A stretch of DNA of 64,000 nt, taken from the NCBI GenBank assembly GCA_019426215.1, contig CM033401.1:15629134-15693133 (forward strand), given 5' to 3'. The notes below the pieces were generated by a model. That model worked only from the letters and a program-made list of their open reading frames with translations, was not told the origin of the DNA and ran no database searches. A program made the translations under genes and the position numbers. Position 1 is the stretch's first letter, and each line of letters opens with the position of its first letter. Below are positions 34,299 through 45,799 of this stretch, piece after piece. The DNA is from Buddleja alternifolia. Lineage: Eukaryota; Streptophyta; Magnoliopsida; Lamiales; Scrophulariaceae.

Positions 34299-35891
34299 TG
34301 ATAAGAGGTGTTTTTAAGACCGTAATTCTTATGATTTGGATTCACTTATTGCTTAAATCATGTCACATTTGCATTTAATAGGTGTGTTAAGTGAATACAG
34401 GTAATAAATGAGAATACATGAAGAAAAGGGAAGAAAAACGATGTACAAAACAAGTTCAAGCATGTTTTTCAACACCTAGGCGGTTTATGCATCTCCTACC
34501 ACATTCGAGCTATAATTCCGTACATTTCGAGACCGACTTAGACAAAGTTTCCTTCTACAAAGTTTTAGATGTATGTCTTATCTTCAAATGGGAACTTGAA
34601 ACATCCAAATCGGAGGTCTATAGAGATAATTGTGAAGGAAATACGATTGCTGCGCCGAACAGAGAAGTACATGTGCCAGGATACGCCCCAACGCCTTCCT
34701 AGTCATGCCTAGGCATGGATAGTCCGAATGTTACTCCTTTTCAGCCTAAATTCCAGCATTACATGATGGTTAAGAATCAATTTTGGCCATAATTCAGCAC
34801 ATGTGTTGAGGGGTTGTCATAAGTGTGTTTCTTGGTAGATTTACTTTATGGGTGCCAAATCAGAAATAACCTCCATATTGAAACGTAATTTAGGTATACT
34901 TAGCGACTGAATTGGACAAAATGTCCTTCTGGAAAGTTGTAGAGATATGTGTTATCTGAACATGGGGACTTGAATCATCCCATTTGGAGATCTGTGGAGA
35001 ATTGTATGAGGAAACTACTAAGACTGCGCTGGAAAGCAAGAAAATGGCAGCATGCATGTGTTTTGTTGAAGTTTTCACATGGTTATGCTTGGTGGAATTC
35101 TTAAGGCCGAAAGTTTAGCATTTTTTAGCTGGTTGGAATCTTAAAAGCCAAACTTTAAGCATCACCTTAGGTGGAATTCTCATTGGGGAACTTTAATGGG
35201 AATCCTTAATGCATACTTTAGTGGAATTTTGGCTATAAAAGGAGGGGGAACCCATACTCTTCATCATTCACTATCAATTTCAGATTCTTGGAGGAGAGGA
35301 GGAGGAGGAATCGGTCCTCAAGCTTCATTCATCACCATTCTTCATCATTCTAAGAGGAGAAAGCTAGGAATTGAAGCTCCAATCAAGGGGCCATCATCTA
35401 TCACATTAGAGGGAGTTTTTATAGCCTTTTGATTTCATTCATGTCTATGAACATGTGTATTTATTCATTATTATTTTTCATAATATCTATCATGAACTAA
35501 ATTCATAAGACTAAGGCCATGTAAGGTCAAATTGTGATATATGCTTATAATAGATGATTTTTGAGGTTATACTTATATTGTTATGTGATGTGAATTTGTG
35601 TTTTTACCTATCTTGCATATACTTGATCACTATATGTTAGAATCTTATGCCTAGGTTGATATTTCGGGAGAAAATTAACTTAGGGTGAAAGAAATTCACA
35701 TCATGACCCGCAACTAATGAGGAATTGTCCTAGACATACGTAAAGATTCCCGGGTGAAGTTGTTCGATTCTAATCGAGTGAACTCTAGTACGTTAATGCA
35801 TGTTTAGTGGTTAGATTTCCGGATAGGAATATTTGGGAAATCACGATCTAAGCATAGGAGTATTTGGGAAATCACGATCTAAGCATAGGAG
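34299..35891 (+). mobile_element. Y LTR, + orientation, truncated in U5
   Basis: It starts TGATAAGAGGTG. A TATA box (TATAAAAG) lies near 35233-35240. The region of about 170 bp starting with 'ctacaaag' (34554) recurs in diverged form near 34905-35050. A 31-bp tandem duplication ends it at 35891. The palindrome CATGCCTAGGCATG lies at 34704-34717. It then meets its own inverted copy. The small frames 34418-34702 and 35196-35432 are LTR sequence. Confidence 0.8.
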
Positions 35892-36688
35892 GGTAGAGAA
35901 TAACCGATGTCTCGCGTATAAACTCCTATGCTTAGATCGTGATTTCCCAAATATTTCTATCCGGAAATCTAACCACTAAACATGCATTAACGTACTAGAG
36001 TTCACTCGATTAGAATCGAACAACTTCACCCGGGAATCTTTACCTATGTCTAGGGCAATTCCTCATTAGTTGCGGGTCATGATGTGAATTTCTTGCACCC
36101 TAAGTTAATTTTCTCTCGAAATATCAACCTAGGCATAAGATTCTAACATATAGTGATCAAGTATATGCAAGATAGGTAAAAACACAAATTCACATCACAT
36201 AACAATATAAGTATAACCTCAAAAATCATCTATTATAAGCATATATCACAATTTGACCTTACATGGCCTTAGTCTTATGAATTTAGTTCATGATAGATAT
36301 TATGAAAAACAAAAATGAATAAATACACATGTTCATAGACATGAATGAAATGAAAAGGCTATAAAAACTCCCTCTAATGTGATAGATGATGGCCCCTTGA
36401 TTGGAGCTTCAATTCCTAGCTTTCTCCTCTTAGAATGATGAAGAATGGTGATGAATGAAGCTTGAGGACCGATTCCTCCTCCTCCTCTCCTCCAAGAATC
36501 TGAAATTGATAGTGAATGATGAAGAGTATGGGTTCCTCCTCCTTTTATAGCCAAAATTCCACTAAAGTATGCATTAAGAATTCCCATTAAAGTTCCCCAA
36601 TGAGAATTCCACCTAAGGTGATGCTTAAAGTTTGGCTTTTAAGATTCCAACCAGCTAAAAAATGCTAAACTTTCGGCCTTAAGAATTC
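35095..36688. repeat. Near-perfect palindrome of Y LTR sequence
   Basis: The left arm (35095-35891) and right arm (35923-36688) are inverted copies around a 31-bp spacer. The right arm is 766 bp and the left is 797 bp because of one 31-bp tandem duplication (35830-35891). The arms differ at only a few sites. Homology continues beyond X (34299-35094 with 49326-50136), so the original palindrome was about twice as long. Confidence 0.9.
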
Positions 36689-37019
36689 TGATAAGAGTCG
36701 TTTTTACGTGTTTTTAAGCCCTTACGTTTATGTTTTAGATTCATTTATCAGTTTATTTATGCCACATATGCGTATAATCTATGTGCTTATTGAGTAAACG
36801 TGGAAAATCACTGCAATTGACGTAAAGTGCACAAAAACACAGTATTTCAGTGTATTTTGAAATCGAATTTGAGGAATTTTTCTTCTACAAAGTTGTAAAT
36901 CTCTGTCTTGGCTTCACGTGGCAACTTGAATCATCCAAATCCGAGGTCCGTGGAGAAAGTTACGAAGAAACTACAATTACTGCGCTGAAAACCAAGAAAA
37001 CGGTTCAGACTCTGCATCA

Positions 37020-37129
37020 GGCGCCTAGGCGCCACCTCACCCGCGCCTAGGCGCCAGCCAACTTATTCCCCAAGCCATTTAGTCCACCTGGACCGCACCT
37101 AGGCGCCATTTAGGTCACGCCTGGGCGCC
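37020..37129. repeat. Four CCTAGG-centred palindromes in LTR X
   Basis: GGCGCCTAGGCGCC (37020-37033) is a perfect 14-bp palindrome. Variants lie at 37043-37055, 37096-37107 (CACCTAGGCGCC) and 37116-37129 (CGCCTGGGCGCC core). They are recurrent in every LTR copy of the array. The spacing and the site just upstream of TATA suggest a cis-acting element. The function is unknown. Confidence 0.85.
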
Positions 37130-37148
37130 GATACAGCGGTTTTGAAGG

Positions 37149-37155
37149 TATAAAG
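37149..37155 (+). promoter_or_regulatory. TATA box of LTR X
   Basis: TATAAAG lies 461 bp into the LTR and 20 bp after the last palindrome. The transcript would begin about 30 bp downstream. The same site recurs in each LTR copy of the array. Confidence 0.65.
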
Positions 37156-38097
37156 GCCAAAAATGAAAGAAAAGAAAGGGGGTCTCGGTTTTTAGGCCCT
37201 TTTGGGGCTAAAAATAGTCATCTAAATCATATTTTGGAGGACAAGAAGGAGGAAGGGCAAGGAATTGAAGCTTCCAACTTGATTTCATCATCAACCAAGT
37301 GTATTAGGGAGTTTTCCATTGCTTTCATTATATATTTGTCAATGAATAAATACATGTTTGCTTTAGATTTTCTTGTACCATTGTTTATGAACTAGATCTA
37401 TAAGACTAAGGCCATGTGAAGGCCTATTTGTGAAGTATCTATATAATATTTGTTTGTTTGAATCAATTCATGTGTTGCTATGTGTTGTGAATTTGTATTT
37501 GTTCTACGTACGTGTGTTTGATCACCATGTGTTCGATAAATTGCCTAGGTGAATATTTCGAAAGAAATTTGATCTAGGGTGCATGAAATTCACACCATAA
37601 CCCGCAACCAATGAGGAATTGCCCTAGACATAGGTAAAGATTCCCGGGTGAAGTCGTTCGATTTTTATCGAGGAAGCTCTAGTTTGTTAATGCATGCTTA
37701 GTGGTTAGATTTTCGGGTAGAAATACTTAGGAAACCATCACTTAAGTATAGGAGTCTATCACGAGACATCGGTTATTCTTTACTTTAGGAGCTTTCACCA
37801 TAGGAACATAAGTCTAATGATTCAATAAGATTCTTAATAAGGATATGGATCAAATTGAGCCTCTCATGCGCCTTAGTCACTCTTCATATTTGAGTTTCAA
37901 TCGTTCGCTCATCTTTGTTCTTGTTCTTTGCACTTTTATTTGAATTTACTCTTACTTTAATTGTTTACTTCATTACGAATCTTAAACTAAAATTCAAGTC
38001 TCCGTGGTTCGACAACCCGGACTTTTTGTCCATTTATTACTACACACGACTAGTGCACTTGCTACCAAGCATGTTAGCTTTTAGCGTGTCAAGTTTT

Positions 38098-38115
38098 TGG
38101 CGCCGTTGCCGGGGA
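38098..38115 (+). promoter_or_regulatory. tRNA-Asp primer-binding site of X
   Basis: TGGCGCCGTTGCCGGGGA lies six bases after the LTR end. It complements the 3' end of tRNA-Asp, the usual Athila primer. Confidence 0.85.
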
Positions 38116-38211
38116 CTTGTTTATTTTAGTTTTTGATTTTAGTGCAAGTTTTTTCTTTCTTTTTTTTAGTATTTATTTTATTTCTGTTTCGTATTTTAGG
38201 ACTAGCTAGCA

Positions 38212-39882
38212 ATGGCTGGTAACTTTCCAGATATGAACCTTCCGAAAAATAGAGAGTGGTTGCAAAATATCATACAGGCTATGCAACCACCAGTGCCTCT
38301 TGCATCCATTCGTAGTAGTCAACCACGACGAGTTCACCCTATACAGAGACCTGTGATTATTCCGGACTTCACCACACCAAATATCCAAGTTCCGCCTCAC
38401 CTACTCACCATGGTTCAGAACAACCCATTTTATGGGGATCCAAGCGAATCACCATATGATCACTTGGAAAATTTTGACAACATCCTCTCAACCATACAAC
38501 TCCATCCAAGAGATCTCGACTCTCTTCGCTTTCGATTCTTCCATTTTTCCCTCAAGGATAAGGGAACCACTTGGTATAAGTCTCTTCTCCCACAATCCAT
38601 CACGACTTGGGAAAAGCTTACGGATTTATTTTTGGATAAATTCTTTCCACCATCAAAGGTAAATGAGCTCCGAAGTGAAATATGGGGATTTAAGCAGAAA
38701 ACAAATGAGTCATTGGCAAATGCATGGGTAAGGTACATGTTTATGCTTAGAAAATGTCCATCACATAATTACTCTCTATGCGATCTTGTGCAATATTTTT
38801 ATGATGGGGTTCGATCGAGGGTTAGGCATCGACTCAATGCTGGAGCCGGTGGTGATTTATTGGGATTAGATGATCGGACTGCATGGAGAACACTTAAGCA
38901 ATTGGCACAAGAGGATGAGCGGTACCCTGAGGATGATGTTGAAGAAATTTCCCCCAAAAAGGTTACGAGTGTTAAAGTGGTTGAGGAAATTGGCAATTTT
39001 GAGGAAAACCCGAAGGGGCAAGGAAATTATAAACAAGACCAAGTGAGAATTCCTACTCCAGAGGAACAATTTGATAACACCATTGGAGAGCTCCGCCTTA
39101 CGATGAAGGATGTATGGCGGGAAATGAAGGAGATGAGTCATCAACTCAAGCAACTATCGAACGACATGTCTGAGAAAGCACTGGGGGCACTGGCGTGTGA
39201 CACTGAAGAGAATTTGAAGGAGGAATACAACATCGTGATGTTGATTGAAGGAAAGTTGGAAAATTTGAAAGATTATCCTCTGCACAGCACTTTCGAAAAT
39301 GCAGGCCATGACGTTCAAACATCCGTGGCAGACCCCTCCATCAATGAGCATTCGACTCCTATCCATTCTGAGGCTGTTGCCATTCCTTTGCCTTCCTCCC
39401 TAGCTATAGGTAAGTCGGTACTTGATGCCACCGATGGTAAGTTGTCAATGAATATAAAAGATGATATGGTTAATTTCAATAACTATGAGGTTTTTGAGCA
39501 TCCACTTGATTTGGATTTGAATTTACACATTGATGCTTTTGATCCTTTTAGTGTTGAGCACTTTCAGGAAAAACGAGCCAATAATCTTCTACATCCATAC
39601 ATCATGGAGTTGAAATATGTCGAGATAATTGGTGAAGAAAAACGAGATATAATCTCTAGCTTGGAGAAAAGTTCACACTATCACCCGAAGCATGAGGAAG
39701 ATATGGTAATTGAAGTGTTGAGGGACAATGGAAAAACTCGTGAGTGGATGATTTCTTGGTCTCAACATAGGGTATTTTTCACAAAGAATCGGCAAATCTT
39801 CTTTCCAAATGACCAAAGAGTGAACCGAAACATGAGAATGGATTGGAGAACAAATAAGGCATTCATACGGAACCCTCCTTAA
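38212..39882 (+). CDS. gag: Gag protein of Athila-like element X (intact, 556 aa)
   Basis: The single uninterrupted frame starts MAGNFPDMNLP, 114 bp after the LTR. Residues about 60-220 show the retrotransposon Gag domain (NNPFYGDPSESPYDHLENF, FSLKDKGTTWYKSL, ITTWEKLTDLFLDKFFPPSK, RLNAGAGGDLLGLD). A helical stretch near 290-325 (LRLTMKDVWREMKEM) may be a coiled coil. No zinc knuckle or protease D-T-G is seen. The last 200 residues are acidic and unlike known Athila Gag. The end (WRTNKAFIRNPP) lies next to the post-integrase motif, so the pol genes were removed. The protein probably assembles particles with help from an autonomous element. Confidence 0.85.
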   Translation: MAGNFPDMNLPKNREWLQNIIQAMQPPVPLASIRSSQPRRVHPIQRPVIIPDFTTPNIQVPPHLLTMVQNNPFYGDPSESPYDHLENFDNILSTIQLHPRDLDSLRFRFFHFSLKDKGTTWYKSLLPQSITTWEKLTDLFLDKFFPPSKVNELRSEIWGFKQKTNESLANAWVRYMFMLRKCPSHNYSLCDLVQYFYDGVRSRVRHRLNAGAGGDLLGLDDRTAWRTLKQLAQEDERYPEDDVEEISPKKVTSVKVVEEIGNFEENPKGQGNYKQDQVRIPTPEEQFDNTIGELRLTMKDVWREMKEMSHQLKQLSNDMSEKALGALACDTEENLKEEYNIVMLIEGKLENLKDYPLHSTFENAGHDVQTSVADPSINEHSTPIHSEAVAIPLPSSLAIGKSVLDATDGKLSMNIKDDMVNFNNYEVFEHPLDLDLNLHIDAFDPFSVEHFQEKRANNLLHPYIMELKYVEIIGEEKRDIISSLEKSSHYHPKHEEDMVIEVLRDNGKTREWMISWSQHRVFFTKNRQIFFPNDQRVNRNMRMDWRTNKAFIRNPP

Positions 39883-41539
39883 GCCGGCCCGATAAAGTCA
39901 AGCTAATGACTTTAAACAAGCGCTTCTTGGGAGGCAACCCAAGTTTGTAAGTTTTCTTTTCTTTTTGCTTTCGTTTTTGTCATGTTTAGTTCGTTTCTTT
40001 ATGTTATGTTCAAGCATGCACTTTTGGCATGCTTCTCTTTGAGTCTTGATGGTTTGTATTGTGAGTACATAACATGTAGTAGCCGAGTTTTGCATTGGAG
40101 ATCTTTCGTTGTGGATTTGAGCTTGGAGTGGATCTCACGTGATTTAAGGGTTGCTTTTTAGCACCCTTGTTGTAAGTACTCTCGTTTACCCCCTTTTGAG
40201 TGTGTATGATTGAGTCAACATTGAGGGCAATATTGAGTTTAAGTTTGGGGGGGTGGCATAAATAGCGCTTATTAATCTTATGTGTCATCTGATCTTGTTT
40301 GTAGCTCAAGTTTGGGGGAATCGTTGCTATTGCATGTGTTTTGTACTAATTTTTGTGAAAATTCAAGCATAACAAATTTTTGGATAGAATTTTAACCCTT
40401 CACTCGATGCATTGAGAATGGTTAATTTGAATCAATGACATGTTTTCTCTATCAATTTGAACTTTTATGACTATACACATCGTTTCCTTGCTTGTGGGAC
40501 CCTAAACGTGACTAGATTGTCCTTAAGATGATTCACATATGCACATAAGTCGAGGGTAGAGGAGTCGAGTGGACAACCATTTTGAAACATTTAAAGGCTT
40601 GATCCCTGAAATATCAACTTAGATTTTTCACATGTGTTATGAGATGAGAATGTTAAATTTGTATGCTTAACAATAATAAAAGAGGTTGAACATTGGTATG
40701 ACTGCAAAAGTCAGGCTTAATAGATACTGGGGGCGAAGAGCACCATGCCTAGAATACTGTACTATTATGCTAATTTGAGCTAAGCCCAAACCAATGCAAG
40801 TGTAAAGGGAATAAGGACCTAGTTTTGTTTTGTGGCCTTTGACACTCGAGTGATTAAGCCCTTAGGAGTGTCTCTACACTTAATACCCTAAGGCCGTCCG
40901 GTTTGGGAGTTATTGGCCTAAAGCTCGTTACAAGGGTGTCATAGAAAGCCTAAGAGAACCGAACATTGCACATGGTCTAACCTCTAATGTTTTGAGTTGA
41001 AAGTTGCATAAGTTAAAGCCTAAAGTGGATAAAGTGATGAATTTTAATTAGCTATGAAGTTCTCTTCAATTCTCATGCCTTGTGACTAATCGAAAGTTGA
41101 TAGATATAGGATTAATGCTTGAAAAGTGGTAAGAATGTCACTCGACTATAATACCTTAGATTTATCATCACTACACCCTTAGGATGGTTTTTTCGAGGTT
41201 AAGGCGTAACATGAGCAAGTATGTGACGTGTATATATATGTAATTCTGAGCTTAAACGGATGAATTCATGCCATTGGTTTATTATTAATCATATTGATTT
41301 GCTTTGATTGATTGTGGTTGAAATTCCTTCGATTTTGTGGGTATATCGTATGCAAACCTTCACGAGACTATAACTCGTCCTTTGAGGTAACTCAAGGGTT
41401 CAAAGGCTTGTTGCATCCGCTAAATGCAACCGTGTACTCCACGAAAGTGAGTTAGTTAGTAGTTTTCTTTTCGTTTCTCCCGTGTTTGATGATGTTTCCA
41501 TATCTTAGAATTCTTATTGCTCGAGGTCGAGCAATTGAT
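39883..41539 (+). other. 3' region of X
   Basis: No gene is supported. GCGCTTCTTGGGAGGCAACC lies at about 39920-39939. G-rich tracts like AAGTTTGGGGGGGTGG (near 40237) and AAGTTTGGGGGAATCG (near 40308) resemble the terminal polypurine tract and could be extra plus-strand priming sites. The region aligns with the 3' region of Y (50151-51795, opposite strand). Confidence 0.6.
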
Positions 41540-41553
41540 AAGTGTGGGGGGGT
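41540..41553 (+). promoter_or_regulatory. Polypurine tract of X
   Basis: AAGTGTGGGGGGGT directly precedes the LTR start TGATAAG. It primes the plus strand. Confidence 0.8.
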
Positions 41554-42333
41554 TGATAAGAGTCGTTTTTACGTGTTTTTAAGCCCTTACATTTATGTTT
41601 TAGATTCATTTATCAGTTTATTTATGCCACATATGCGTATAATCTATGTGCTTATTGAGTAAACGTGGAAAATCACTGCAATTGACGTAAAGTGCACAAA
41701 AACACAGTATTTCAGTGTATTTTGAAATCGAATTTGAGGAAGTTTTCTTCTACAAAGTTGTAAATCTCTGTCTTGGCTTCACATGGCAACTTGAATCATC
41801 CAAATCCGAGGTCCGTGGAGAACGTTACGAAGAAAATACAATTACTGCGCTGAAAACCAAGAAAACGGTTCAGACTCTGCATCAGGCGCCTAGGCGCCAC
41901 CTCACCCGCGCCTAGGCGCCAGCCAACTTATTCCCCAAGCCATTTAGTCCACCTGGACCGCGCCTAGGCGCCATTTAGGTCACGCCTGGGCGCCGATACA
42001 GCGGTTTTGAAGGTATAAAGGCCAAAAATGAAAGAAAAGAAAGGGGGTCTCGGTTTTTAGGCCCTTTTGGGGCTAAAAATAGCCATCTAAATCATATTTT
42101 GGAGGACAAGAAGGAGGAAGGGCAAGGAATTGGAGCTTCCAACTTGATTTCATCATCAACCAAGTGTATTAGGGAGTTTTCCATTGCTTTCATTATATAT
42201 TTGTCAATGAATAAATACATGTTTGCTTTAGATTTTCTTGTACCATTGTTTATGAACTAGATCTATAAGACTAAGGCCATGTGAAGGCCTATTTGTGAAG
42301 TATCTATATAATATTTGTTTGTTTGAATCAATT

Positions 42334-43676
42334 ATCAACGGACATTTATTTCCAACGGGAAATAAATTCAAATGCATTAAAGGCTTGATGAGAGCATTAA
42401 ATGTGATAAGCTATTGTGACTTGTGGACAAGCCATCTTTTGACTAGACTATCAATTTTCAGAGTTCAAAACCTGCTCCTGTCCAATCGGAACAAGCAGAT
42501 TTTCAGGAATGTCAGAAAAAAGGTCTATTTAACGCGCTGCGTGAGAGACATGCTCCTACATGTGTCCAACGGACAATTCCAGAGAAAATCTCTATAAATA
42601 GTACCTCTCAGCAAACCCTAATAACCAATGTTCATGCACAAAAAGCCAAAACTTTGCTGAAATTACTTGAAGAGAAAAGCTTATAATTTTTCATAGCCAA
42701 TATTCCTCAAAGCTTTTCTATACATTCCAAGACAGTCGAAAATATTTCAAACATCTTCTAAGAAGAACCCTACATTATTATTGAGATATTTCAAGTTGTT
42801 TGAACTTTCCCAAAATCAAACGAACTGTTAGAAAAACCCCATTCAAGCCTCACGATCTGTGTGAAGTCGAAGTTGGATACTTGCATTATTTCTGGGTGAA
42901 AGAAGCAAAAGGATAGAAGTGTCCATCTCTCCCTATTGTGTAGAAGTTTCTGTGTGATTTTTTGAGAATCATTTTTAGTGGATTGCCTCCAAGTGTTCGA
43001 GGAGAAGAAGGACGTAGTTGGGATTACACCACTCAACGAACCTTTCAAACTTTGAGTTCTTTACTTTACTGTCATTTAATTATTATCATATCATTGCATA
43101 AATCGGTTAAGTAAACGCATTGATAAAATCATTCAAAGCTAAGCAACTAAAGAAAAATTTGTGACGCTAAAACCTTGCAAAAGGAAGACTTAAAATTATT
43201 TCGATGTGCTAACCTTGATTAAAGAACTAAACGCTTAAACCTATTTGGTTATAGTATTCAAATCTTGAGTCTAAGTTAACTTTATCTAAACGGTCTTCAA
43301 GTAGCCGCTCAGCCAAACGCCTACATTTTCAAGCGTCCAAACCGACTTTAATACGAAACTTTTTAAAGTTGGAAAAGACTTTAGGGTCTCTTCAACCCCC
43401 CTTTCTAGACCCTTTCGTATGCCAGTTGGAACCAACAAGTGGTATCAGAGCGGTTGAAGTCGAAATTTTAAAATTTCCAAGCATAACTTCTTGTTTAGAT
43501 CCTATTTTAAACATCTAGTTGCTTTTAAAACTTATCATGGCATTCGCTAAAGTTCCTAAATTGACCAAGTCAAACTATGACTCTTGGAAGGTCAAAGCGT
43601 TTACCTATCTTTGTTCCTTTGATGATGAAATGTGTGATATCATTTTAGAGGGGCCCATTCAAATTCTTAAAGTCAT
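42334..43676 (+). mobile_element. SIRE piece in array unit 1 (LTR part, PBS, gag start)
   Basis: It begins at 'atcaacggacattt', inside the SIRE LTR, and includes a TATA box (42593-42600), the LTR end (43437), PBS TGGTATCAGAGC (43440-43451) and gag ATG at 43537. Gag is cut after about 46 codons by the LTR start at 43677. The left join follows 'gaatcaatt' of the Athila LTR with at most a few bases of shared sequence. Confidence 0.9.
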
Positions 43677-43785
43677 TGATAAGAGTCGTTTTTACGTGTT
43701 TTTAAGCCCTTACGTTTATGTTTTAGATTCATTTATCAGTTTATTTATGCCACATATGCGTATAATCTATGTGCTTATTGAGTAA
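43537..43785 (+). other. Chimeric reading frame: SIRE gag start fused to Athila LTR (unit 1)
   Basis: MAFAKVPKLTKSNYDSWK follows the SIRE Gag start, then the frame crosses into LTR sequence (KSRFYVFLSPYVYV) and ends after 83 codons. There is no evidence that it is a gene. It marks the junction. The same frame recurs at 45660-45908 and 47783-48031. Confidence 0.6.
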
Positions 43786-44456
43786 ACGTGGAAAATCACT
43801 GCAATTGACATAAAGTGCACAAAAACACAGTATTTCAGTGTATTTTGAAATCGAATTTGAGGAAATTTTCTTCTACAAAGTTGTAAATCTCTGTCTTGGC
43901 TTCACGTGACAACTTGAATCATCCAAATCCGAGGTCCGTGGAGAAAGTTACGAAAAAAATACAATTACTGCGCTGAAAACCAAGAAAACGGTTCAGACTC
44001 TGCATCAGGCGCCTAGGCGCCATCTCACCCGCGCCTAGGCGCCAGCCAACTTATTCCCCAAGCCATTTAGTCCACCTGGACCGTGCCTAGGCGCCATTTA
44101 GGTCACGCCTGGGCGCCGATACAGCGGTTTTGAAGGTATAAAGGCCAAAAATGAAAGAAAAGAAAGGGGGTCTCGGTTTTTAGGCCCTTTTGGGGCTAAA
44201 AATAGCCATCTAAATCATATTTTGGAGGACAAGAAGGAGGAAGGGCAAGGAATTGGAGCTTCCAACTTGATTTCATCATCAACCAAGTGTATTAGGGAGT
44301 TTTCCATTGCTTTCATTATATATTTGTCAATGAATAAATACATGTTTGCTTTAGATTTTCTTGTACCATTGTTTATGAACTAGATCTATAAGACTAAGGC
44401 CATGTGAAGGCCTATTTGTGAAGTATCTATATAATATTTGTTTGTTTGAATCAATT

Positions 44457-45799
44457 ATCAACGGACATTTATTTCCAACGGGAAATAAATTCAAATGCAT
44501 TAAATGCTTGATGAGAGCATTAAATGTGATAAGCTATTGTGACTTGTGGACAAGCCATCTTTTGACTAGACTATCAATTTTCAGAGTTCAAAACCTGCTC
44601 CTGTCCAATCGGAACAAGCAGATTTTCAGGAATGTCAGAAAAAAGGTCTATTTAACGCGCTGCGTGAGAGACATGCTCCTACATGTGTCCAACGGACAAT
44701 TCCAGAGAAAATCTCTATAAATAGTACCTCTCAGCAAACCCTAATAACCAATGTTCATGCACAAAAAGCCAAAACTTTGCTGAAATTACTTGAAGAGAAA
44801 AGCTTATAATTTCTCATAGCCAATATTCCTCAAAGCTTTTCTATACATTCCAAGACAGTCGAAAATATTTCAAACATCTTCTAAGAAGAACCCTACATTA
44901 TTATTGAGATATTTCAAGTTGTTTGAACTTTCCCAAAATCAAACGAACTGTTAGAAAAACCCCATTCAAGCCTCACGATCTGTGTGAAGTCGAAGTTGGA
45001 TACTTGCATTATTTCTGGGTGAAAGAAGCAAAAGGATAGAAGTGTCCATCTCTCCCTATTGTGTAGAAGTTTCTGTGTGATTTTTCGAGAATCATTTTTA
45101 GTGGATTGCCTCCAAGTGTTCGAGGAGAAGAAGGACGTAGTTGGGATTACACCACTCAACGAACCTTTCAAACTTTGAGTTCTTTGCTTTACTGTTATTT
45201 AATTATTATCATATCATTGCATAAATCGGTTAAGTAAACGCATTGATAAAATCATTCAAAGCTAAGCAACTAAAGAAAAATTTGTGACGCTAAAACCTTG
45301 CAAAAGGAAGACTTAAAATTATTTCGATGTGCTAACCTTGATTAAAGAACTAAACGCTTAAACCTATTTGGTTATAGTATTCAAATCTTGAGTCTAAGTT
45401 AACTTTATCTAAACGGTCTTCAAGTAGCCGCTCAGCCAAACGCCTACATTTTCAAGCGTCCAAACCGACTTTAATACGAAACTTTTTAAAGTTGGAAAAG
45501 ACTTTAGGGTCTCTTCAACCCCCCTTTCTAGACCCTTTCGTATGCCAGTTGGAACCAACAAGTGGTATCAGAGCGGTTGAAGTCGAAATTTTAAAATTTC
45601 CAAGCATAACTTCTTGTTTAGATCCTATTTTAAACATCTAGTTGCTTTTAAAACTTATCATGGCATTCGCTAAAGTTCCTAAATTGACCAAGTCAAACTA
45701 TGACTCTTGGAAGGTCAAAGCGTTTACCTATCTTTGTTCCTGTGATGATGAAATGTGTGATATCATTTTAGAGGGGCCCATTCAAATTCTTAAAGTCAT
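44457..45799 (+). mobile_element. SIRE piece in array unit 2
   Basis: This has the same limits as in unit 1, shifted by 2123 bp, with a PBS near 45563 and gag ATG at 45660. It differs from unit 1 at a handful of sites, for example CTGTGATGATG in place of CTTTGATGATG. Confidence 0.9.

Larger units (their letters stand above)
36689..38091 (+). mobile_element. 5' LTR of X (1403 bp)
   Basis: It starts TGATAAGAGTCG and ends GCGTGTCA. Four GCGCCTAGGCGCC-type palindromes (37020-37129) precede the TATA box (37149-37155), and AATAAA lies at 37345-37350. The frames 36850-37050 and 37915-38136 are LTR sequence and recur in the other copies. Confidence 0.9.
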
